A stretch of DNA of 64,000 nt from Zingiber officinale. Lineage: Eukaryota > Streptophyta > Magnoliopsida > Zingiberales > Zingiberaceae. Below, in pieces: positions 54,075 through 64,000 of this stretch. Below the pieces are notes generated by a model that was not told the origin of the DNA, searched no databases, and saw nothing but the letters and a program-made list of their open reading frames with translations. The position numbers and the translations under genes were made by a program. Numbering within the stretch: the stretch's first letter is position 1; each line of letters begins with the position of its first letter. The stretch spans positions 167,076,337 to 167,140,336 of the forward strand of contig NC_055988.1 of assembly GCF_018446385.1 (NCBI RefSeq). Direction: 5' to 3'.

Positions 54075-55795
54075 TATTTATATTTAAATAAATTTTATTT
54101 TATATTATTATTGTTAATTAATTTTTTTTTTGATAATATGTATATTTATCATAATTTTACATCACCTAACTAGAATATTTATCAATAGTCTAAGTACATA
54201 TCCGTGTCTTCTTAAACATATTTTTTGAATTTTTTTTTTTAATAAATGTAACTTTCTAAATACTTAAAAATCTCAGTTTCAAATAACTCGTCATCTCTTA
54301 TCTAACTTAAGACCTTTCACTTATATTATTTCTAATCAAATTTTAATTTAGTATTTACTCTTTCACACGTTTCATCTACCAAATCAATATCTATAAATAA
54401 TATACACCACAGTATTGTGCGACCATAATTAGTGTAAAAAGATAGGAACTTAAAATTAATCTTGATGTAATCCTATCATTATTGAAAATGCTTCAATTAA
54501 TTAATCTGAAGTTTTCACTTTAGTCATTATATCCTCATACATATCCTTAATTTTTAACACCCCTCTTTTCTATAATTTTCCATATAATTTTTTGGGGACT
54601 CTATCATTAACTTTTCTAAGTAAATGAATATCATATGTATATCTTATTTTTACTCCGTATATTTTTCAATTTATTGTCTTATTAGATGTATAATTTCTAT
54701 TATCAACCTTGCAAGTATGAACCTAAATTGATTTTTTGTCACTGTGTTCTCTTTCCTTAATCTTTTTTCTATTATTATTCTCAAAATTTCATGGCATGAC
54801 ATTAGATTAATACCTGTTGCATAGTTTATACGTTTCATTTATTTTTATATAAGAAAATTAAAATATTAACCCATCATTGGCCAAGTATTTTTTTCGTTTT
54901 CAATATCATATTAAATAATTTTGTCAATCATTCAATATATTATTTCTATAAGCATTTCTATATCTCTATCGAAATATCATTTGATCCAACGACTTTTTCA
55001 TTATGCATCTCATTTAAAGCTTGTTCTACTTTTAAAATTTGAATTCTATAATAAAAATTTAAATTTCTATACTCATTTGATCTATTTAAATTATTTAAGT
55101 TAAGTTGATCACTTAAACCTTCATCAAAAAGTTGATTGAAATACTTTTTCTATCACTCTTTTATTTTTTTCACCATTTACTAGTACTCAATTATATTTAT
55201 TTTTAATATATTTTATTTAGATAAGATCTCTTATCTTTCTTTTTTTTACTTTAACTATTATATAAATATAAATGTCTCTTTTCATCTTTTTTTTTTATAT
55301 CCAATTTTTTATATAACCGTTAAAAAATTTTATTCTTTGCTTCATTCACTACTTTCTTAACTTTTTTATTGACTATTCCATATTTTTTTTTAGTTTTTCT
55401 CTTCTTATAAGCTGTTTATTTTTCTTTCACTTTGCCTTGTACTTTCTTATTCCACCGTTAATATTCCTTATTTGGTGGTGCATATCCTAACGAATACACT
55501 CTTAGTTACTATTTTCAACTTTGATATCATCTTATCTCATATCGTATTAGAATTACTGTATATTTAATATAATGTTTGCGCTCCTACCTTCTCCTTAAAT
55601 ATGTTTTGTTTTATCTTTTAACTTTTGTTACTTAATGTTAAGAGGCATGTATATTTTCCTTCTTCAACAATATACACTCTATTTCTTGTTTTACTTTCGC
55701 ATCTACTATCTTCATTGATTTACCAGTGAGGGTTTTTATTTTCCATATATTAGACTTAGTTTTTTATAATATTTGTTTTATCCAATCGATGGTGT
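54050..55795 (-). mobile_element. Degenerate RTE-type LINE (reverse transcriptase region)
   Basis: The minus strand, read across many stops, gives ordered RTE landmarks: WNKKVQGKVKEK and VNKKVKKVVNEAKNK near 55260-55480; EVEQALNEMHNEKVVGSNDI near 54990; LTKLFNMIL; NDRVPKKLYGKL and GLHQD (RT core) near 54440-54640; then the post-RT region to about 54080. The endonuclease is largely gone. AT mutation pressure has erased the frame. It shares its 3' portion with 57230-57660 and 47500-47760. Confidence 0.75.
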
Positions 55796-55801
55796 GAGAA
55801 C

Positions 55802-56740
55802 TGTTAATACCCCGAGATAATTTTGATGTGATCAACTAAGTTAAATTAGGTCCTATTATATTTTGATGCCCTAAGTGTGCAGGAACTTAGAAGCACAAGA
55901 AATTGAATGAAAGATGCAGCTAGCAAGAAAAACGGGACGTGAAAGAGTCGACGAACTCGGTGCATCCAAGGGACGAGGTGCTATGGAAGAGTACGCTAAC
56001 GAACGAGAAGAAGACGCATGGTGTTTCCGAAGGACAAGAAGTAGGAGCGGAAAATTGCTCAAGAAGGTCGAAAAATGGGTTCAGATGAGCCCTATTTCGG
56101 ATAGTCAGAATCACCCAAGTAAGCGGAGACAGAGCAGAATACCCGGACCTAAGCGAGCGGAGCCGGAGCGAGAGTCCGAACCAAAAAGTCAACAGGGAGG
56201 TTGACTTCGATCCGGACACCCCCGAGCGCCTCGCCCAACAAGGGCCTGATCGACACCATCCGCGCGCTCAGAACCCTTCCGGGCGCCCGGATTGAAAAGT
56301 TTATCAAAACGCGATGTGTCGTGATCCGTTGCAACAGGGATACAATTTTATCCCCTCCAAGCACCTAGAACCCTTCCAGGCGTCCCGATCAAGACTATAA
56401 ATACAACTCTGATCCCAAAAACTAAATAACACTGAAAAATACAGAGAAAATGACTTGTAAAACGACTTCTATTCTTGTTCTACTACTTTAGTAAGCTGTC
56501 AACGGTGTAAAGAGGTTACTCCGCCCAAAGAAGACTTGAGTGAATTTCATTTGTCTAGGATTAGCAATCCTCTTATTGCAAACCTAATAAATCCTCTTGT
56601 CTCTGTTTTTTAATTTATGCATTTACGTTTTATTATTACAATAAAAGTGTGTTCTTAATTTAGTTTAATACATCGAGAAAGGTTGATTTTGATTTTCAAG
56701 GCAACTCACCCGTCTTTTACCGGTTGCCAGAAGACCAACA
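55802..56740 (+). repeat. Solo LTR (939 bp) with perfect TSD AGAAC
   Basis: Runs TGTTAATACCCCGAG to AAGACCAACA. AGAAC is on both sides (55797-55801 and 56741-56745). TATA box ACTATAAATAC at 56393-56403; a perfect CCGGGCGCCCGG palindrome at 56279-56290 upstream of it. No internal region, so LTR recombination removed the element. Confidence 0.85.
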
Positions 56741-56745
56741 AGAAC

Positions 56746-57229
56746 TCTTACTTATTTAACACAATATCCAAATTATGAATACCCGTATTCATGGACTCGA
56801 TCAAATAATGGTAGGTTAATTAGCTGTGTTTGAAGACTCAACATTTCTATCATTGTCATGTACCCAACCCCACTCATTGAAGCAAAAGTGAAATTGTCAT
56901 CTTCGAGCATCCGCATCGCTGTTAATACTTCTACATTAATATCTACATGGATATACTGTGAATATACTGTAGCATTAACGCGTTCAAGGAATTGAACGCG
57001 TTAAATGTTTACAGATTGAAAAAAGTATGTATATATATAATAATATATTGCTATTAACGCATCATGTGTTAATAGCGTTGTAGATGCTCTTGGTCCCTTT
57101 CGACCCCACACTTTTTGAAAGGGAGTAAATCACAGTATGGAAGAGGGGGCATTGGTTCTAGCACAATGACCCAATGACATACTGGGTAGCATATCATGGA
57201 ATCTGAGATTGATTATTTAGATCCTCCTG
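56746..57229. other. Intergenic, nothing recognised
   Basis: Unique-looking; a near-palindromic AACGCGTTCAAGGAATTGAACGCGTT-type dyad lies at 56976-57002. Confidence 0.4.
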
Positions 57230-57660
57230 GCACTCTATCTTCTATTATATTATTATTTATATTTAAATAAATTTTATTCTATTTTATCATTTCTAATTAA
57301 ATCTTCTTTAGTTTTTTCACTTCTTCATTTAATATGTATATTTATTATAATTTTAATTTTTCACTTCTTCATTTAATATGTATATTTATTATAATTTTAT
57401 ATTACCCGATCAAAATATTTATTGATAATCTAAATATATATCGATATCATTTTAAACATCTATTTTATTTTTTACCCATCCATTCATCCTCGTATGTCTT
57501 CATATCCACTTTAATATTCTTATCTTTATGATTCTCATTCTACTAATGTGTTCAAGTCATAATCTAACATTCAATTTCATATAACATAACAAATTTAATT
57601 GTCATTTTATAAAATTTTCCTTTAAATGTTAGTGATATCTTACAATTATAGAGAACACCT
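57230..57660 (-). mobile_element. RTE LINE fragment, 3' end
   Basis: Minus strand VMLYEIEC, RMRIIKIRILKWI and KNKIDV pieces correspond to the C-terminal part of an RTE ORF. A 41-bp-like inner duplication (TTTTTCACTTCTTCATTTAA) occurs at 57312 and 57358. Confidence 0.6.
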
Positions 57661-57821
57661 ATGCTCTCTTCATTTCTTGAATAAAAAAGATTGCGAGTTG
57701 GATTAAATTACCGCCATGAGAATATTCTATGAATGGACATGGCTTTTACTAAGTAAAATTTAATAAACTTGTAAATCTACTTGATACAGCAAGATAGATT
57801 GCCTGAGTTACCTTTGCAGTA

Positions 57822-60800
57822 TCATGGATTGAAGAAGCCCGAACCTCCCACATTGATAGCAATCAGCACCGCAATGCTGGTCGCCACAGCAAGCCATACC
57901 AATGTTGAATCTACGAAACCAATAACTTTCGATGATACAACAAAAAGTTGAAATTCAACAAATGGAATCAGGAGAGCACAAGGGAGTAGGTAGTACCTTT
58001 AGAATTACCCGGTGCCCTATTAGCATCGAGAGTCGATCCTTGAGTGATAGGATTGCGTGCTTTTGGTATCGGAGATTCTAGGGAAGCAGACGACTCTGTA
58101 GCTTTTGAAGTAGCTGTTTCAGATGAGACTATACCCAGAAACTCCTCGCTGACAAGTAAAGCTGCTAGCACATCCATGAAGGACTCTCTTTCTCCCCCAC
58201 TAGGATAACCACCAAACGTTTGTCCATACACCTCAGCTGCCTGTTCAAACTCCGAGCTCTCATCGTCCGATGCATCACCGTCGGTGAGTGTCTTCTCTAT
58301 TGCATCTTCTTCATCTTCTACGTAGGCTTTGTACGTGAGGCGTAGCAGCAACTCCCCGGATAGTTGCTTCCTGAAAAAATTCCACCCACCTCGTAAAGCT
58401 ACGACCCTATCAGTTGGCACTGTGTCCTGGAGGGAGCCAAGCTCGACCTGCTTATCAACAAATATCATAAATGTTAGAAAGCGGGCCTAAGATTGATGTT
58501 CCGGCAACCTAAAACCAAACCAAGAACAGAATCTGATAGGGCCTAAGAACCGATCGAATACTATCTATAGTCTTACTTCTCCAGTGCCAATGGCGAAGTC
58601 TGTGAAACCAATAGAGTCCTTCACTTGGATATATAATTTCTGTTTCCTTGGGTCTGCTACTAGGAGATGAAAATCCTGTTGACATGCCAACGTAATCATC
58701 AGTCAATGATCCAATGGCTGTATACTACATCGGTTGCTAAATTAGCGAGTTGGAATCAATGGATTACCTGATTCCATATAGGTTCTCCAGGAGCGCCTAT
58801 GACTGTTGTCTGACTATTCTTCTTACTTCGAATTTCTTGATCACCGAGATTTAAAACAACAAATGGATCGGTTTTCCCTGTCCATCCAAAGAAACATACA
58901 TTAAGACTTAAATGCCTCCAACTGCAAAAATTCTTGTATAACCATAAAACTACGATACAGGACGGACGTAAGTATCTAAAACTTATGCATATACTTCATC
59001 CTTGACAATCAATAAAAAAGAAATACCCCGAATAGCAAACTTCAGTTAAAGAACGTAAGATAATTACAAAAAAAGGGGGTAAATGGCTGAATACCGAATA
59101 TAACATAAGCAAGTTTCCGAGCATCAACTAAGGTCACTGATAGCTCCCCCACAAAATCCTTATTTCCTTCTTGAATATCTTCTGTTTTAAAATTGACTGG
59201 AACAGGCACAAGTGCTGTTCCCTTCTGGAAATCAAGAACAATCTTCTTTGGACGCACAAAAAGCCGAGGCAGATCTTCAGTTAACAATTTTGTGAGAAAG
59301 CTAGTCATGAATGAACGTAATTTAGAATTCTAGAGAATGTTATTGTCTATTGAAGCAAGATAAAGTTTACAAAAAAAAAAAAAACTCATGCAAGGAAGCA
59401 AAAAGTACAAACAGTTGATTAAACATCGTGAGGTCAGAGGAGAAAAGAAATGATTTACACCACATGAATGACACACACAAAGGAAGACTTGCAACATCAT
59501 CGCCTATCGAAAATTATGAAGCACAATTCAGATAGTAATCAATTCGAAATTGACAATAGTACTATATCGGCACCCTCCAATTTTCCAAATGAAACATTCC
59601 ACATATCATGAAGGATGGATGTCAAAACAGCATCATCATATGTTCTATTCCCATCCCATTAGCTAACCTCACTACCTCACCCATTCGTGAGCACTAATCA
59701 CTTTCCCTTGCAATAACTGCACAGTAAGCGCAGCTTATCAACCAACAAAGTGTAGCTAACATGAACATGAAATTTCTGCTCAAGTATTTAACGATAAGTA
59801 TAAAGAAAGGAGTATCCGACATGGGCATGGCTCCAAGTATGGCCAACACAAACTCCCCTAAATAATTTTAGATCACTCTGCTTCCATCATTGTTTTTCAG
59901 ATAGCCACGGAATCCAAAGGCGAAAAATAATCAATAGATATAGTACAGTATGTTGATCTATGGTTGTAATAAAATTATATATTAGTGCAAAGACAATGCA
60001 GAGTATGCCATGAATAGCTCAAGAGATTAAACAAAGCATTAGTTGCAAACCAAGCAAGTCAAATAAACAGAGGGAATTTACTTGACTAGGCTCTATAATC
60101 TATATTAGCGAACAATTTTGTTAATATACGTGCATGAAAATACTTTAATGCAATATGGAAATGAAGGTTGGATATGCTCACAGTGAGAGTACAGGAATTG
60201 CTGGAGGAGGATCAGCAAGTACATACATAAAAAAAATAGAGATACGTTAGGAAGCAGAAAAGGCATCATCTAATATTCAGGCCACATCGGTATCGATGTA
60301 GAAGGGAAATAGTTAAGCAGTACCAAATACATAACTGGCTTTGTAGGATGTAAACACTGCGACTAACATGTATATTATGATTGTTTTTTAGGATAGATCT
60401 TTGTCTATGTATGAGCAAATATCACATGAAGATAGTATGACACAAGACCTTTATTGTGACAAAGCCTAAACAAAAACCATCACTTCTTCAAAATATCATG
60501 TCAGTTGTTCTGTGCAATGGACTATTAGACTTCCCTTTAACAAGCTGAGTAGTACAGACTTATGCATTTAAATGTATACTTTATTACCGTGCATGAATAA
60601 CAAAATATGAAGACATGCTAACATTGTGGTTCCCTGCATCATAAAAACAGTAGATAGAAATAACAATGCAATCCAGTAGAAGCAGAACTGCTAGTGTCAT
60701 GAAGAGATTAGGAAAATTCAGTAAACTGAAAAGGATACAAACCCATGAGATTGAACAGACGGAATGGGGACAGCTCAAACTTGATCTTCGGAAGGGAAAC

Positions 60801-62181
60801 AAATGCCCATGATACAGCTCCTATCCATGGTTCAGTTGGTATTAATCTTAGCTTAACCCAAAGCTCTCCATCAATATCAAAATCTCGAATGCCGACAGGT
60901 ACAACAATGGGAATGATCCCAAACTTTAATGTCAAAGACAACAACATCCTAGCACCACCTGTATAACGAAGTCCAATCTGATACCTGAATTTGGAAGAGA
61001 TATCTATTCTCAGTAAGAAGATTCAGTAAAAGAAAGTCCTTTGATACGACACAGATTTAATATAAATGCTGATCTTTTTTATGAAAAACATTGTCTTATG
61101 GGACGAGGATACAAGTTATGGCACATGTCAGAATCAAAATTGGTAAGAAAATGTAAGATTTTGCTCCTCTTTTTTTTTCACTTTTCCATCCCTACTCTCT
61201 CATGTTCATAAATGCCAATCATTAAAACCATTTAACAATATTCTAGAACAAGTTTTCAGACTTCAGGTCCATGCAATGTAATGTAACAGTAGTAGAGGTT
61301 TTGCTTCAGTCTACATGCAATGTAACAGTATGACAATTGTATCAAATTGACTTGTTAAATTCTCTAGCACGATTTTGTGTAGTACATATGATAAGGAAAG
61401 CTTACTGCAAATCATTCACACGTCGGGAAGTTCGCCTCTCGACGTTCCTCACAGACAGTGGTTCATCACCAAGTGAGAACTGCTTGATTTCGACTCTCTG
61501 CACATAGCTAGGCTTCTTAAGATTATCTATAACTGGCTGAAGCAGTCCGATGATCCAATTCTCGATCCCAGACCTATAAACCTTCCACAACTTCACTAAA
61601 ACCATGTTCACCCATTCCACCGACTCTTTCCTCTGAAGGTCTTTCTCAAAAAACATAGAGAAGCTGGTCGGAACCTGAGGCCAGGTGCCATTTTCGACAT
61701 CTCGTTGCGTCTTCTTCTTCCTCGAGGTCCAAACCTTGTCGAAGGCAACACCGACAAAGAAAAAGAACACAAAGAAACCGATGATGTTCCTGTTGATTGG
61801 GGGAGTAGGGATGGGATGAAGCACTCCCAGCTGCGTCCTCAACTTACCCACCAAGGGGTCTTCTTCGTAGCTGGCGAAGCCGGAGGCCAACTGCATCGAT
61901 CGCGATGGATCCGATTCCCCGTCGGCCAGCCCATTCTCCAGCTGCCTCGAAACCAAGGTCTTATGAGCCTTGGAAGTCCTCTTGGTGGAGTTCAAGAAAT
62001 CGACGTTCAATCTAGGGTTACTGTTCTCAGCGGAGGCAATGACCGCGCCGCATCTCCATCTCCGGGTACTCAGTCGGAGACGATGGAGTCCCTGGATCCC
62101 GTCGCCTGACCTACAAGGTAAGAGAAGCCCGGTGCCGAAGCAAATCTGCGGAAGGACCAAAAAATCCTGCGGCGGAGACAT
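57822..62181 (-). CDS. NTMC2T5: NTMC2T5-type SMP and C2 domain protein, nine exons, 663 aa
   Basis: Minus-strand exons: 62181-61406, 60984-60743, microexon 60200-60182, 59300-59095, 58877-58768, 58675-58577, 58447-57997, 57910-57822. All joins keep phase at GT-AG sites. Residues 1-60 look like a plastid-type transit peptide. A membrane segment follows near 130-150 (NIIGFFVFFFFVGVAFDKVW), then an SMP lipid-transfer domain about 165-415 (GLRYTGGARMLLSLTLKFGI, LLTEDLPRLFVRPKKIVLDF). One C2 domain spans about 440-560 (DARKLAYVIFGKTDPFVVLN, KDSIGFTDFAIGTGE). An acidic linker and a C-terminal hydrophobic stretch (WLAVATSIAVLIAINVGGSG) end it. The Arabidopsis NTMC2T5 proteins are chloroplast-associated tricalbin relatives; a lipid-exchange role at membrane contacts is inferred. 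Confidence 0.88.
60182..60200 (-). other. 19-nt microexon of NTMC2T5
   Basis: Minus CAATTCCTGTACTCTCACT between acceptor CTCCAG and donor GTGAGC. It supplies AIPVLSL, bridging LFNLM in the exon before and FLTKLL in the exon after, with both phases correct. Skipping it would leave the SMP domain out of frame or short. Confidence 0.8.
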
Positions 62182-62701
62182 TCCAAGGGGGACGGGAGCT
62201 ACACCCGATCCGATTCACGTCGGAGGAAGAGAGAGACATAGATACCGGCACGAGTCGTCGGCGCGGACCATCCAAAAGCGTCGGCAGAGGAGGAGTCCTC
62301 GCCGGCGGTGGAGATCGAGCGGCGGCAGATATGGCGATGGATTAGGCGGCGAGGAGGAACGAAATGCGTGGGGGCGCGCGATTGGACGCCTCGTGGATCA
62401 TGCGGACTGGGGCAGCTCTTTTTCTAGAGCAGACTGGCCGGCTCAGATCCGGTTCAGCCATACGGCTTGACCGGTTCAGTTCGGTTTCTGATCTCCTCGG
62501 CCCGGTTCGACGAGTGGTTAAATTATGCGAGCCAACTTGTGGTTCAATTTTTGACAGGGTTTATTTCGGTTCCGTGCATTAGCAACGATCCGGGTCGATT
62601 CCGGTCCACGTCGCTGATTGACGTGGACTCAATTGGCGGTATGGCCGACCGAGGTCGGTACTCGGTAGTGCACCGCTGCTTCGTGCTACTAGTAAATATT
62701 A

Positions 62702-63192
62702 AGATCGTGTTTGATAGGAGTGTTATAATATAATCTAGATTATATTATAAGATTGATTAATTTATTTGATTTTATTTTTAATTATAATGTAATATAATTT
62801 GGATTATAAAATATAATGAAGTTTTATAATCTGGATTATAAAATAAATATATTATAATACGATTACATTACAAGGTCATCGTTTAATAAAAATTTAAATG
62901 TCAAATATACTCTTAATCTGTTCGGCAGCGACCGCAAACTCCAACAAAGATGTAGCACCCACCGGTAGAGGTCGTAGGATATTTTTATCATTTTATAATA
63001 ATACAAATTACATTCCTTATAAAAAATAATGGACACCAAACAAAAGAATGTAATCATAATCAAATATTACATACATTACATTATCAAACGTAGTATACAT
63101 TACATTATCAAACGTAGTAATGTAATTAGGATTACATTACAAATTTGATTACATTACAACCTCAATTACATTACACTCAACCAAACGTAGCC
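62702..63192. mobile_element. MITE-like element, AT-rich
   Basis: Left end GATCGTGTTTGATAGGAGTG and right end complement GGCTACGTTTGGTTGAGTG are similar. The interior repeats AATGTAATTA / TAATCCAAATTATATT-type dyads. TTA-like flanks. No coding. Confidence 0.5.
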
Positions 63193-63195
63193 TTA

Positions 63196-64000
63196 TATAT
63201 TTTGAATTCTTTTATTCAATTATATATATAATTTTTAAAATATGTCATATATTTATATATGAGAAAATTGGCACGAAATGACAGGGTTTTTTGTGATCGA
63301 ATTTGGATACAAGTTTCTTAAAAAGATGGAGGGCAAAAGAAAAGAAACAATCTTCCCTTTCTTTTTCCCCTAGAATCATGAATCTCAAGAGCCATCGCAC
63401 AAGGCCCCATCTCCTAGTGGGTCCATTTGTTTATTTCTAAATAAAGTTTTTATATTTTTTTATAGTATTAACGGACAATCTGTGAAAAAAATTTAATTAA
63501 AAATGATCTAGTTATAAATTACAAATTGTATTAAGGACATTTTCTTCCTCCACCGTCTTTTATTTCCCTAAACGACTAAACCTAATTTGTCGTCTTTTGC
63601 TCTTTGAACCTTTCGACCACACCGACGTCGATGTTGAAGGCTTGACAGGCTTTATTGGGTGCACATAACGTGCCGATCACGCGAAGTCAGGAACCCTAGT
63701 GATCTTGAGCGCCATCATCACAAATTCATAGTCACTTCTGGGCTTCGTGGCCACTATCGCAGCATCAAGTTAGCGTATCAGGTTTCTATTTCTACTTATG
63801 CATCTATTGTTTTGCTTAAATATATTTAGTTGGATTATATTTTCCATTGATTGCTGGTTCAACATCAAATTAAAGTATTTTTTTTCTCTAAAATCTGTAG
63901 TTTTTGGATTTCTAGTAATTAAGATTGGTAATTAAAGGATAGACATTGTACCATTATAGGGAAAATGAACAAGGATAGAATATCCATGAATATGTGATTT
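63196..64000. other. Intergenic to window end
   Basis: AT-rich; 63600-63780 is less AT-rich and could be the leader exon of a gene to the right (donor-like CAG|GTTTCT near 63780), but no frame supports this. Confidence 0.3.

Noticed and set aside
61970..62733. Plus-strand frames opposite the first NTMC2T5 exon and its promoter
   Set aside because: Antisense shadows of a supported exon; Arg-rich, no domain.

Overview
This is plant nuclear DNA: spliced genes with GT-AG introns, LTR retrotransposons with tRNA-iMet primer sites, a CACTA transposon, tRNA-derived Au-type SINEs, and a miR396 precursor of the miR396e sequence seen in grasses and other monocots. The LTR families and their CCGGGCGCCCGG palindromes suggest a monocot, possibly Zingiberales (ginger or turmeric relatives). 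That assignment is inference only.

Bases 1-31 kb are a nested repeat block. An old plus-strand Sirevirus-like copia derivative (1 to about 4.5 kb; gag remnant, no pol) ends in a truncated 3' LTR. Next to it a minus-strand relative (4522-18011, 5-bp TSD TATAG) inserted. It has two ~1.08 kb LTRs, gag, no pol, and an accessory plant-transposon-protein ORF with its own apparent promoter. A 5.4 kb CACTA element (11311-16687, TSD AAT) then landed near the start of that gag. The CACTA carries exon pieces of four unrelated host genes, F-box, NPH3-like, HISN4 (imidazole glycerol phosphate synthase) and annexin, all on the plus strand. Further right are gypsy LTR debris with inverted arms, a purine-rich MITE-like element, a 1.8 kb solo LTR, and a non-autonomous Ty3/gypsy element (24968-30316) with gag, a coiled-coil ORF, 64-bp tandem repeats and an antisense ORF fragment.

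Bases 33-64 kb are gene-bearing. A plus-strand DUF789 gene (promoter near 33.15 kb, coding 34888-45379, six exons of which five are coding, 1014 aa predicted) has three Au-type SINEs in its introns. A possible non-coding transcript lies at 46.45-48.14 kb. A MIR396 gene with TATA box and hairpin lies at 50.24-50.63 kb. Degenerate RTE LINE pieces and a solo LTR with a perfect TSD (55802-56740) follow. A minus-strand SMP/C2 lipid-transfer gene of the NTMC2T5 type (57822-62181, eight larger exons plus a 19-nt microexon, 663 aa predicted) closes the gene region, followed by a MITE-like element.

The strongest candidates for new biology are: (1) the four-gene Pack-CACTA; (2) an array of five 41-bp hairpins in each LTR of the 4522-18011 element, whose stem sequences change in a compensatory way around an invariant 19-nt loop; (3) an internal promoter with the same GC palindromes as the LTR, ahead of an accessory ORF with a decayed intron; and (4) the same palindrome upstream of TATA boxes in an unrelated LTR. 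All homology calls rest on reading translated sequence by eye; no database search was run.
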